Source: an uncultured Mycoplasmatota bacterium
GTDB lineage: Bacteria > Bacillota_I > Bacilli_A > RF39 > UBA660
Length of the DNA: 7,214 nucleotides
Direction: 5' to 3'
NCBI GenBank assembly: GCA_946613765.1
Contig: CAMOFW010000036.1
Location: 1 to 7,214, forward strand
Below the pieces are notes generated by a model. It had not been told where the DNA came from. It saw only the letters and a program-made list of their open reading frames with translations, and searched no databases. The position numbers were made by a program, and so were the translations under genes. Below are positions 1 to 5,939 of this stretch, piece by piece. The stretch's first letter is position 1. Each line of letters opens with the position of its first letter.

Positions 1-71
1 ATTTTACATACACCTATTAAATAGTATTTATAAATTTAAAAATATATTATATAATTAATTAGGTGATAATT

Positions 72-872
72 ATGAATTTAATAAAATATATTATATTAGG
101 ACTAATACAAGGTATAACTGAACCACTTCCAATAAGTTCATCTGGACATTTATTAATATTTAGAGAGTTATTTAATACTAATATGTTTAATGATTTAAAC
201 TTTGAAATAATAGTTAACTTTGGATCATTTATAGCAATATTATTAATCTTTTGGAAAGATATTGTTAGATTAGTAACTGGATTCTTTAAATATTTATTTG
301 GTAATAAAAAGTTTAAGAAAGAATGGAAATATTCTTGGTTAATAGTTTTAGGTAGTGTTCCAGTTGGAATTGTAGGTTTCTTATTTAAAGATCAAATTGA
401 AAACTTTGCTTCAGTTAAAGTTGTAGGTTTAGCTCTTTTAGTTACTGCATGTGCTTTATTTGCTGTTAGAAATATTGATGGTAAAAAGAATGATGATGAT
501 TTAACTGTTAAGGATGCAATAATCATTGGTTTATTTCAAATGGTTGCCCTACTTCCAGGACTATCTAGATCTGGTATGGTATTAGTTGGATGTTTATTAT
601 GTAAGTTAAATAAAGATAGTGCTTTAAAATATACATTTATGTTATACTTCCCAGTTAGTGTTGCATCATTTGGTTTAAGTGCTGTTGATGTTATTAAAGA
701 AGGATTAGATTCAAGTTTATTATTAGGTTATGCTTTAGGATTACTTGCAGCATTTGGTGCTACATACATAACTTATCAATGGCTATCTAATTTAGTTAAG
801 AAAAATAAATTATGGAAGTTCTCAATATATTGTGTAATAGTTGCAATATTTGTACTAATATATTTTAGATAA
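72..872 (+). CDS. uppP: Undecaprenyl-diphosphatase UppP (BacA)
   Basis: An integral membrane phosphatase that converts undecaprenyl diphosphate to the monophosphate, recycling the lipid carrier for peptidoglycan and other envelope polymers; extra copies of the family give bacitracin resistance. The 266-residue product is the usual family length. Both signature motifs are visible: QGITEPLPISSSGH near residues 13-26 (the Q/E-x3-E motif with the SSSGH phosphatase loop) and PGLSRSG near 162-168, whose Arg is catalytic in the family. Hydrophobic segments fill most of the chain. ATG at 72 is chosen because AGGTGA lies five bases upstream; the in-frame GTG at 63 sits inside that SD. The 71 bases before the gene are very AT-rich with several loose -10-like hexamers, and no promoter can be fixed. 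A Pro follows the motif Glu where Phe is common. The identification is secure. Confidence 0.96.
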   Translation: MNLIKYIILGLIQGITEPLPISSSGHLLIFRELFNTNMFNDLNFEIIVNFGSFIAILLIFWKDIVRLVTGFFKYLFGNKKFKKEWKYSWLIVLGSVPVGIVGFLFKDQIENFASVKVVGLALLVTACALFAVRNIDGKKNDDDLTVKDAIIIGLFQMVALLPGLSRSGMVLVGCLLCKLNKDSALKYTFMLYFPVSVASFGLSAVDVIKEGLDSSLLLGYALGLLAAFGATYITYQWLSNLVKKNKLWKFSIYCVIVAIFVLIYFR

Positions 873-873
873 G

Positions 874-903
874 AAAAAAGATATCAAATTGATATCTTTT
901 TTT
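874..903. terminator. Bidirectional intrinsic terminator between convergent genes
   Basis: An A-run, the stem GATATC (880-885), the five-base loop AAATT, the stem GATATC (891-896) and then a T-run to 903. With A/T pairing included, the stem extends to about 12 bp. The A-run on one side and T-run on the other let it end transcription of uppP on the plus strand and of the nucleotidyltransferase on the minus strand. It begins one base after the uppP stop codon and overlaps the stop codon of the opposing gene. Confidence 0.85.
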
Positions 904-1795
904 AGTTCCATAGATTATTAGGATATGTACCCTTTTCTATTTCTTTTTGAATAAATTTAGATAAGTATTCTGCATCTTCTTTATATGTCATACCTACCCA
1001 TATTGAATTAGTTGGTATATCATTAATAATTTTACCTTCATGAATTGATTCATCCATAATGTCTGGTAATAACATTTCATAAGTATCTAAGTTGTCTTTA
1101 TTATGTTCGAATTCATCTTTCATTACGTTTTCTATTTTAGTAATTATTTCATATGTAAATCCATTCATTAACATTGATACTGAATTATCTTTATCAACAT
1201 AGAATGTTTCTTTTGATGTATCTAGTGGTGTACATTTAACTTTATCACCTTCTAAAACACAAGATGATTCAATGATTTCATTAATAATACCATTTTGTGA
1301 TTTAACTACTCCACGTTTTACTGCACCGTTTACTGATAAAGTATCTGCGATATGATAACCAATAACTGAATAGTTATCACTATCTAGTGCATTAGATAAA
1401 TCTTTGAATGCTATATCACCATAGAAGTCATCTGCAGTTATAACACCAAAGTTACCTTCGATTTTATCTTTTGCACAGTAAATAGCATGTGCAGTACCCC
1501 AAGGTTTAACTCTACCCTCTGGTACACTAAAGCCTTCTGGAATAATATCTAGTTTTTGGAAAGCGTAATCAACTTTTACTTTACCTTCTAGACGTGCACC
1601 TATTGTTGATTTAAATAGGTCTAAATATTCTTCTCTTATTACAAATACTACTTTAGTAAATCCATACTTTATAGCACTGTAAATTGAATAGTCCATGATG
1701 AATTCTTCATTTGGACCAACTGGGTATGTTTGTTTCATTCCACCGAATCTTGAGCCCATACCGGCTGCTAAAATAACTAATGTCTTATCTCTCAT
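902..1795 (-). CDS. Sugar-phosphate nucleotidyltransferase family protein
   Basis: A cytoplasmic enzyme of the NTP_transferase fold (GT-A-like Rossmann), expected to join a nucleoside triphosphate to a sugar phosphate or similar phosphorylated substrate, releasing pyrophosphate. The 297-residue product has the N-terminal nucleotide-binding loop LAAGMGSRFGGMKQ (residues 9-22, with the Lys of GGMKQ as the expected catalytic residue), KPWGTAHA near 97-104 and ITADDFYG near 119-126, whose Asp pair fits metal binding. SMLMNGFT near 207-214 is a further conserved block. It resembles the roughly 300-residue COG1208-type family of Bacillota more than classic GalU or RmlA, whose first loop reads differently, so the substrate cannot be named. 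The ATG start has AGGTAGGT a few bases upstream. It lies downstream of the alkylation repair gene on the same strand with a 50-base gap holding its own promoter. Its base composition is visibly less AT-extreme than that of its upstream neighbour. Confidence 0.85.
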   Translation of the reverse strand: MRDKTLVILAAGMGSRFGGMKQTYPVGPNEEFIMDYSIYSAIKYGFTKVVFVIREEYLDLFKSTIGARLEGKVKVDYAFQKLDIIPEGFSVPEGRVKPWGTAHAIYCAKDKIEGNFGVITADDFYGDIAFKDLSNALDSDNYSVIGYHIADTLSVNGAVKRGVVKSQNGIINEIIESSCVLEGDKVKCTPLDTSKETFYVDKDNSVSMLMNGFTYEIITKIENVMKDEFEHNKDNLDTYEMLLPDIMDESIHEGKIINDIPTNSIWVGMTYKEDAEYLSKFIQKEIEKGTYPNNLWN

Positions 1796-1816
1796 AATCT
1801 TACCTACCTTGATTTA

Positions 1817-1844
1817 ATTGTAACACCAAACAATTGTTTTTCAA
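1817..1844 (-). promoter_or_regulatory. Sigma-A promoter of the nucleotidyltransferase gene, with a 12-bp palindrome in the spacer
   Basis: Read on the minus strand: -35 TTGAAA (1844 to 1839), a 16-base spacer, then -10 TACAAT (1822 to 1817) preceded by TGT, an extended -10. The predicted start of transcription, near 1810, precedes the SD. The spacer holds the perfect palindrome AAACAATTGTTT (1828-1839), which also covers one base of the -35 and could be an operator. No terminator separates this promoter from the upstream gene, so read-through from that gene is also possible. Confidence 0.65.
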
Positions 1845-1845
1845 G

Positions 1846-2550
1846 TTATTTTTTTAAAGTTTTTAAAAAATCTTTATCTTTTTTTGAAACTCTAAAGGAA
1901 TCTCTACACTTAGAAATGAATTTATTAAAAATAAAATCATTTACTTTAGTATGTTTAATATACTCTAGAGTATCATTTCTATATTTAATAAATAAATCAC
2001 ACAATAACCAAGATGCAGCCATATTTACATAGTAAGTATCTAATTTTAGATTATCTAAAATATTAAATATTTCTTTCAAATTATTTTCATTAATATATTG
2101 AAATAAAATAATAGTTAAACCTACTCTTATTTGATATTCTTTATTTGATAATGATAAATCTTTAGCTTTATTAAAATAATCATATTTCTTTAATATTTTT
2201 AGTGATGAAGAAAATGAATCACATAAAGACCAATTATCTATTAAAGATATATATTTATCTAAATATTTATCAACTATTTTAATATCTTTAGAATAAGCAA
2301 TTACAAAACCATATATCATTACTTCTTCTTGATATTTAAATTTAGTATTTTTTAAAAATTCTTGATAATTACCTTTTACTATTTGTTTAGCTATATCTTT
2401 TTGAATAGGTATTTTTATACCTAACATTTCATATTTAGTGAATATTAATTTCTCTGAAAATAATTTATTTTTTTCATCTTTTAAACCTGTTAAATACTTT
2501 ACATATTCTTGATAATCATCTTTTGTCCATATATCTTTAATTAGTTGCAT
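1846..2550 (-). CDS. AlkD-like DNA alkylation repair protein (HEAT-repeat DNA glycosylase)
   Basis: A protein of the DNA alkylation repair family (AlkC/AlkD type), built from HEAT-like helical repeats that wrap DNA. Characterised AlkD removes positively charged alkylated bases such as 3- and 7-alkylpurines without flipping the base out. From the ATG at 2550 the product has 234 residues, the usual length. The functional residues of Bacillus AlkD have counterparts: NWSLCDSF (W107 and D111 in this numbering), QIRVG (R142) and AASWLLCD (W181), at the spacing expected for Trp109, Asp113, Arg148 and Trp187. The C-terminus DSFRVSKKDKDFLKTLKK is typical of the family. A GTG three codons upstream (2559) is rejected because AAGGA abuts it; that SD is ten bases from the ATG. 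The gene is divergent from the translesion polymerase, which supports a DNA-damage role. The coding sequence is extremely AT-rich. Activity is inferred from the family. Confidence 0.9.
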   Translation of the reverse strand: MQLIKDIWTKDDYQEYVKYLTGLKDEKNKLFSEKLIFTKYEMLGIKIPIQKDIAKQIVKGNYQEFLKNTKFKYQEEVMIYGFVIAYSKDIKIVDKYLDKYISLIDNWSLCDSFSSSLKILKKYDYFNKAKDLSLSNKEYQIRVGLTIILFQYINENNLKEIFNILDNLKLDTYYVNMAASWLLCDLFIKYRNDTLEYIKHTKVNDFIFNKFISKCRDSFRVSKKDKDFLKTLKK

Positions 2551-2571
2551 AAAGTTCACTTCCTTGTCTAA

Positions 2572-2580
2572 ATTATATCA
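2572..2580 (-). promoter_or_regulatory. Extended -10 promoter for the AlkD-like gene
   Basis: On the minus strand TGATATAAT (2580 to 2572) is a perfect extended -10. No good -35 lies 16-18 bases upstream (TATATT at 2600 to 2595), as is common for extended -10 promoters. The predicted start near 2565 puts the SD AAGGA at the very 5' end of a leader of about 15 bases. Confidence 0.6.
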
Positions 2581-2593
2581 AATAATACTAATT

Positions 2594-2630
2594 AAATATA
2601 GTTAAATATGGTATACTAAATATAGTTAAA
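2594..2630. repeat. Two direct copies of AAATATAGTTAAA flanking the polymerase -10 (candidate operator)
   Basis: AAATATAGTTAAA occurs exactly at 2594-2606 and 2618-2630, 24 bases start to start. Each copy is preceded by TACTAA within a few bases (2586-2591 and 2614-2619). The first copy lies between the two divergent promoters, in the place of the -35 for both; the second covers the predicted start site of the polymerase gene. The units are loosely dyad-symmetric (TTAA-N6-TTAA in the first). The placement fits a transcription factor site. No LexA-type box (CGAAC-N4-GTTCG) is present. In DNA this AT-rich, chance repetition is possible, but 13 identical bases at this location is notable. Confidence 0.5.
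2609..2617 (+). promoter_or_regulatory. Extended -10 promoter for the translesion polymerase operon
   Basis: TGGTATACT (2609-2617) is an extended -10 with a 5/6 hexamer. The -35 region (TAATTA at 2589-2594, 17-base spacing) is weak. The predicted start near 2624 gives a leader of about 33 bases with the strong SD AAGGGAGG at 2641-2648. A weak -35 with repeats on either side fits a regulated promoter rather than a constitutive one; the regulation is inferred. Confidence 0.55.
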
Positions 2631-2656
2631 AAATACTTATAAGGGAGGTTTAAAAA

Positions 2657-3904
2657 ATGATTAGAAGAAATATTATTGCTATTGATTTAAAGAGTTTTTT
2701 TGCTTCCTGTGAATGTGTTGAACGAGGACTAGATCCGTTTAAAGTTAATTTAGTGGTTGCTAATCCAAATCAAGGTAATGGTGCTATTACTTTAGCTGTT
2801 ACCCCTGCTTTAAAGAAATTAGGTGTTAAAGGTCGTAGTAGATTATATGAAATACCTAAGAATATAAAATATCAAATAGTACCACCACATATGAAATTAT
2901 ATTTAGAGAAATCTAGGGCTGTAGTTAATATATTACTTGATTATGTAGATGAAAAAGATTTACATGTATATAGTGTTGATGAAAGTTTTTTGGATGTTAC
3001 TAATTATTTAAAGATGTATAAAAAAAGTGATTATGAACTAGCTGAGGATATAATGAAAAGAATATATAATGAACTTCATTTAACTACTACATGTGGTATT
3101 GGACCTAATATACTCTTAGCTAAAGTAGCTATGGATATTGAAGCTAAACATAATCCATCTAACATAGCTAAATGGGATTATGTTGATGTTAAAGAAAAAT
3201 TATGGTCAATTACTCCCCTATCTAAGATGTGGGGTATTGGACCAAGAATGGAAAAAAGATTAAATAATTTAGGATTATATAAAATTGGTGATATAGCCAA
3301 TTATGATAAAAATAAATTAAAAGATTTATTTGGTATTATGGGTGAAGAATTATATTATCACTGTAATGGTATAGATGAAGCTATAATAAGTGATTATAAA
3401 GTAATACCTAAATCTAGAAGTTATTCTAATTCACAAGTATTATTTAAAGATTATGATGGTTCTAATGTTGGAATAATTATTCAAGAAATGTGTGAAGTGG
3501 TATGTCGAAGATTAAGACATAGTCATAAACAAGCAAAGATAATTGGTTTATCTATTGGTTATTCTAAATCTGTTGGTGGAGGATTTTATCATAATATGAA
3601 GGTACATCAAACAGATTTAGAAAGTGATTTTTATAAAATTGCTATGCTAATATTTGATAAGTATTATGATAATAGTCCTATTAGAAAAGTTGGTATAACT
3701 GCTGGTGATTTAACAGATAATAATAATGTACAAATAAATCTATTCGAAGATATAGAACAAAAAGAACAAGAAGAAAAGATACAATGTACTATAGATGAAA
3801 TAAAGAATCGATATGGTAAGAATTCTATTTTAAAAGCTAGTGCACTACTTGAAGATTCTACTATTATGGATAGAAATAAGAAGATTGGAGGACATCATGA
3901 GTGA
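2657..3904 (+). CDS. Y-family DNA polymerase, UvrX/YqjW (UmuC-like) type
   Basis: A translesion DNA polymerase that inserts nucleotides opposite damaged template bases. The 415-residue product has all the family parts. The palm begins with AIDLKSFFASCE: D10 is a metal ligand and F15 sits at the steric gate that excludes ribonucleotides. YSVDESFLDVT supplies the catalytic D108-E109. GIGPNILLAKVAMD lies near 147-160, a helix-hairpin-helix segment WGIGPRMEKRLNNLG near 192-206, and the little finger follows from about 255. QINLF at 359-363 is a clear beta-clamp binding motif. The C-terminal RYGKNSILKASALL and IGGHH blocks mark the UvrX/YqjW subgroup rather than DinB. SD AAGGGAGG lies eight bases before the ATG. 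The last eight bases overlap the yolD-like gene, so the two are translationally coupled, as in the yqjW-yqjX arrangement of Bacillus subtilis. All catalytic residues are present, so it should be active. Confidence 0.95.
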   Translation: MIRRNIIAIDLKSFFASCECVERGLDPFKVNLVVANPNQGNGAITLAVTPALKKLGVKGRSRLYEIPKNIKYQIVPPHMKLYLEKSRAVVNILLDYVDEKDLHVYSVDESFLDVTNYLKMYKKSDYELAEDIMKRIYNELHLTTTCGIGPNILLAKVAMDIEAKHNPSNIAKWDYVDVKEKLWSITPLSKMWGIGPRMEKRLNNLGLYKIGDIANYDKNKLKDLFGIMGEELYYHCNGIDEAIISDYKVIPKSRSYSNSQVLFKDYDGSNVGIIIQEMCEVVCRRLRHSHKQAKIIGLSIGYSKSVGGGFYHNMKVHQTDLESDFYKIAMLIFDKYYDNSPIRKVGITAGDLTDNNNVQINLFEDIEQKEQEEKIQCTIDEIKNRYGKNSILKASALLEDSTIMDRNKKIGGHHE

Positions 3905-4223
3905 TTACAAAGACAGAGGTATGATGAAATACCAACCATTTGATTCACTAACTAATAGTCAAATGATGAAACATGAACTTCAATTAAAGAAAAACAAAAT
4001 ATCTATGCCTACTTTATCTGAAGATCAATTGGAACAAATAGATTTAAAAATAAAAGAAGCTTATTATAATAATGATAGTATTAAGATATATTATTATAGT
4101 AATGGTAAGATATTAAATAAAGCAAATAAAATATTAAGAATAGATAATATTAAAAAAATAATAGTATTAAATGATAACACTAAGATATTTTATAAGCAAA
4201 TAGTAGGTGTTAAAAATATTTGA
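3897..4223 (+). CDS. YolD-like protein, partner of the Y-family polymerase
   Basis: A 108-residue protein of the YolD-like family, found beside UvrX/YqjW-type polymerases in Bacillota; its biochemical role is not settled, and a UmuD-like accessory function has been suggested. Family features seen are DRGMMKYQPFDSL near the N-terminus, PTLSEDQLEQID near 38-49, and a beta-rich second half with IKIYYYSNGKI near 62-72 and hydrophobic strands ending in QIVGV. The ATG at 3897 is chosen because GGAGG lies just upstream and the N-terminus then begins directly with the family motif. The start overlaps the polymerase stop in ATGAGTGA. An in-frame start at 3840 would lie inside the polymerase gene, adds 19 non-family residues and lacks support. 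The gene ends in TGA, which forms part of the -35 of the next promoter. Confidence 0.9.
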   Translation: MSDYKDRGMMKYQPFDSLTNSQMMKHELQLKKNKISMPTLSEDQLEQIDLKIKEAYYNNDSIKIYYYSNGKILNKANKILRIDNIKKIIVLNDNTKIFYKQIVGVKNI

Positions 4224-4248
4224 CATCTACTATTATTATTTATACAAT
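4220..4248 (+). promoter_or_regulatory. Near-consensus sigma-A promoter overlapping the yolD-like stop codon
   Basis: TTGACA (4220-4225), a 17-base spacer and TACAAT (4243-4248): a perfect -35, ideal spacing and a 5/6 -10. The predicted start is near 4255, giving a leader of under 20 bases that carries the SD GGGGGA (4263-4268) for the gene at 4273. The TGA stop of the yolD-like gene (4221-4223) lies inside the -35. It implies strong transcription of the downstream gene independent of the polymerase operon, although read-through is still possible because no terminator intervenes. Confidence 0.75.
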
Positions 4249-4272
4249 AAAGTTAATTATATGGGGGATCAT

Positions 4273-5475
4273 ATGGAAATAGAAGAAAGAACAAAAGATT
4301 ATGATAAAATTATTCAAAACAATAAATTAATAACAAGAATATATAATGAGTTAATTAGATTAGAACAAGAAGGATTAGAATATAATAATGAATATTTTAT
4401 GTTGTTAGATTTAATTAAAAAATATAGAAATGAAAATGAAAAAATATTTTTAAGTTACCCTCTTATGGATGAGACTGCAAATGAATTTTTAAATTTAATT
4501 AGTCCTGATAGTAATAATTCTTCATATTTTGAATCTTATGATGGCGATGATGAAGAATATGATGAAGAAGAAACTATATATGATTATGAAAATAATGATG
4601 AATTACCTGAAGAATATGAAGATAATACAGATAATGATTTGGTATTAAATATTGATTATAATTTAAATATAGATGAAGAGGATTTTATTAGATTTAGAAA
4701 TGATATGTTTTATTATAGTTCTATTAGTTCTGAAGTTAATAAAAACTCTTTATATGCAGATGTTCCTGTCCGTGTATATGGCAATTATTGTCAAAGATAT
4801 CAAGCAATTCAAAGTTTATATCAAAATGAAGACATATCTTTAGAAGAAGCAGAAGAAAAAATAGATAAAAAGTTAGAAAATAAAATTGACCCTGAATATA
4901 GATTAGAAGTATATGAAGAGTTAATTAAAGAAAAATTAGTTTTTTTGTATAGAAGATGTTGTTTAAATCATAGTACTATGACTTATCTGTTAGATGAAAT
5001 AGATAAAGCTGATCAAAGAACTGTAAAAGATTTATTGATTGTTAGAAAGTATAAAATGATATTAGAAAATAAATGTTTAGAAGATGCTTTCTTAGATAAT
5101 CCAAGACGTATAGCTAGACCTCTACTATATAAAAAGATATTATTATCTATGTATAGTGATGAAGAAACTAGAAAAATGTATTTTTCTGGATGGGAAGAAA
5201 CGTTTAAAAATTTAGTTGAAGTTTTAGATGGTGGTTTTTGTGATTTTGAAAACTGCAAAGAAGATGAAGAATGTACTGCTCATAATATTACTAATAAAGC
5301 ATTAGTACAAGCCTATACATCTATGCTTTTTGAAAAAAGTGATTTACATCAAGTAAATAAAAACAGAAATAAAGTAATACATAATATTAAAGATAAAGGT
5401 ATTAAAAAAGTAGTATCTAGTTCAAAAGTATTAAAAAGAAGTATTATTCTATCTGAAAAATTAAAAAATTGTTAA
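4273..5475 (+). CDS. Conserved-looking hypothetical protein with acidic linker and Cys/His cluster
   Basis: I do not recognise this 400-residue protein. It lacks a signal peptide and membrane segments, so it is probably cytoplasmic. Visible regions are: a charged, helical N-terminus (about 1-75); a low-complexity acidic stretch (about 87-122) with 20 Asp/Glu among 36 residues and no Lys/Arg; a mainly helical body (about 135-320) containing RRCCLNH near 227-233 and EEAEEKIDKKLE near 191-202; a cluster C323-x4-C328-x5-C334-x2-H337 that could bind a metal; and a basic tail (about 363-398, some 12 Lys/Arg). The layout of acidic linker, possible metal site and basic tail could suit a nucleic-acid or protein binding role, but this is inference. 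ATG at 4273 is preferred because GGGGGA lies four bases upstream; ATG at 4261 and GTG at 4207 in the same frame would overlap the SD or the promoter. Its own promoter separates it from the polymerase operon. Confidence 0.8.
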   Translation: MEIEERTKDYDKIIQNNKLITRIYNELIRLEQEGLEYNNEYFMLLDLIKKYRNENEKIFLSYPLMDETANEFLNLISPDSNNSSYFESYDGDDEEYDEEETIYDYENNDELPEEYEDNTDNDLVLNIDYNLNIDEEDFIRFRNDMFYYSSISSEVNKNSLYADVPVRVYGNYCQRYQAIQSLYQNEDISLEEAEEKIDKKLENKIDPEYRLEVYEELIKEKLVFLYRRCCLNHSTMTYLLDEIDKADQRTVKDLLIVRKYKMILENKCLEDAFLDNPRRIARPLLYKKILLSMYSDEETRKMYFSGWEETFKNLVEVLDGGFCDFENCKEDEECTAHNITNKALVQAYTSMLFEKSDLHQVNKNRNKVIHNIKDKGIKKVVSSSKVLKRSIILSEKLKNC

Positions 5476-5483
5476 TTTTTACT

Positions 5484-5492
5484 TGCTATAAT
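5484..5492 (+). promoter_or_regulatory. Extended -10 promoter for tRNA-Ala
   Basis: TGCTATAAT (5484-5492) is a perfect extended -10. The -35 region, in the end of the upstream coding sequence, is poor. The predicted start near 5499 would give a 5' leader of about 25 bases before the tRNA, to be removed by RNase P. Confidence 0.55.
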
Positions 5493-5516
5493 ATTAAATA
5501 TATGATAATATTATAG
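5486..5516. repeat. Perfect 11-bp inverted repeat over the tRNA promoter
   Basis: CTATAATATTA (5486-5496), a nine-base loop and TAATATTATAG (5506-5516) form a perfect inverted repeat. No T-run follows, so it is not a standard terminator for the upstream gene. The left arm contains the tRNA -10, and by symmetry the right arm carries TATAAT on the minus strand. It could be a weak hairpin in read-through RNA or a symmetric protein site. Confidence 0.6.
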
Positions 5517-5523
5517 TGTTCTT

Positions 5524-5600
5524 GGGGAATTAGCTCAGTTGGCTAGAGCACCTGCCCTGCACGCAGGGGGTCAAGAGTTCGAGTCTCTTATTCTCCACCA
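5524..5600 (+). tRNA. tRNA-Ala, anticodon TGC, CCA encoded
   Basis: A full cloverleaf can be folded. The acceptor stem is GGGGAAT/ATTCTCC (5524-5530 with 5590-5596), with the G3-U70 wobble pair that is the main alanine identity element. The D arm is GCTC/GAGC with a GG-containing loop. The anticodon stem is CCTGC/GCAGG (5551-5555, 5563-5567) with loop CCTGCAC. The variable region is GGGTC, and the T arm is AAGAG/CTCTT with loop TTCGAGT. Discriminator A and genomic CCA end the gene. The anticodon is TGC (5558-5560). Position 33 is C, where U is almost universal. The gene stands alone with its own promoter and terminator. All stems pair well, so it does not look like a pseudogene. Confidence 0.96.
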
Positions 5601-5611
5601 TTTAGAATATT

Positions 5612-5636
5612 AACCTAACAAATGTTAGGTTTTTTT
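5612..5636 (+). terminator. Intrinsic terminator after tRNA-Ala
   Basis: AACCTAAC (5612-5619), the four-base loop AAAT, GTTAGGTT (5624-5631) and an uninterrupted T-run to 5636. The 8-bp perfect stem and T-tract are typical of rho-independent termination and set the 3' end of the tRNA transcript. Confidence 0.9.
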
Positions 5637-5688
5637 GTTGCCCTTTTAATACATGTATTATATACTTATATTATAGAGGGTATGTGTA

Positions 5689-5934
5689 ATGTATTCATGG
5701 GAAATAGAACAATTCATCAAGGAAAGAAACTTTAGGATTGGTGGGGATGATTTGGACTTTTTAGTTACACCATCTAATAATCCTCAAGTTACAGGTATTA
5801 AATATGATGCGTTTAATAATACATATATTATGACAACAAGTGATAATTATTGTTTCTTTTTTCAACCTATTCCATTAAAAGAAGCAGAACAAAAAGGTTT
5901 AATAAAATCAAAAAAGCTAGTCAAAAAAGACTAG
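5689..5934 (+). CDS. Small hypothetical protein, 81 residues
   Basis: I do not recognise this protein. It is soluble, has no signal or membrane segment, and appears to be mixed alpha/beta: an N-terminal helix (MYSWEIEQFIKERN), then GGDDLDFLVTP, then a probable beta-hairpin around residues 37-60 (IKYDAF, YIMTTSD, CFFFQP), and a Lys-rich helical tail from about 62. AGAGGG ends eight bases before the ATG at 5689, which supports the start; an ATG at 5682 is out of frame and soon stops. The 52 bases upstream follow the tRNA terminator and are AT-rich with several -10-like hexamers (for example TATACT at 5661-5666), so it is probably transcribed alone. Its last codons and TAG stop are part of the terminator hairpin. 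The good SD and flanking terminators support a real gene. Confidence 0.75.
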   Translation: MYSWEIEQFIKERNFRIGGDDLDFLVTPSNNPQVTGIKYDAFNNTYIMTTSDNYCFFFQPIPLKEAEQKGLIKSKKLVKKD

Positions 5935-5939
5935 TTTTT
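5912..5939. terminator. Bidirectional terminator embedded in two coding ends
   Basis: An A-run, then G and CTAGTC (5916-5922), the loop AAAAAA (5923-5928), GACTAG (5929-5934) and TTTTT (5935-5939). The outer A/T pairs and one G-U pair extend the stem to about 11 bp. The A- and T-runs allow action on both strands. The left arm, loop and right arm all lie within the 81-residue gene, including its TAG stop, and the T-run touches the mntP stop codon (5938-5940). Confidence 0.8.

Noticed and set aside
63..71. GTG start three codons upstream of uppP
   Set aside because: It lies within the AGGTGAT Shine-Dalgarno; ATG at 72 has correct spacing and gives the usual N-terminus.
2551..2559. GTG start of the AlkD-like gene at 2559
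   Set aside because: The AAGGA ribosome site is only one base away, whereas ATG at 2550 has a ten-base gap.
3840..3896. Upstream start for the yolD-like gene inside the polymerase gene
   Set aside because: The extra residues are the polymerase C-terminus read in another frame; GGAGG and the family motif support ATG at 3897.
4207..4272. GTG 4207 or ATG 4261 as start of the 400-residue protein
   Set aside because: 4207 lies upstream of the predicted promoter and overlaps yolD; 4261 overlaps the GGGGGA ribosome site that suits ATG at 4273.
5013..5258. Minus-strand open frame of 81 codons
   Set aside because: It is wholly inside the 400-residue gene, has no ribosome site or promoter, and its sequence is typical of an antisense shadow.
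5486..5516. Terminator of the 400-residue gene
   Set aside because: The stem is all A/T except one pair and no T-run follows; it is listed as an inverted repeat instead.
5580..5600. tRNA 3' end as an integration (att) site
   Set aside because: No second copy of the tRNA 3' end and no integrase gene are in the window.
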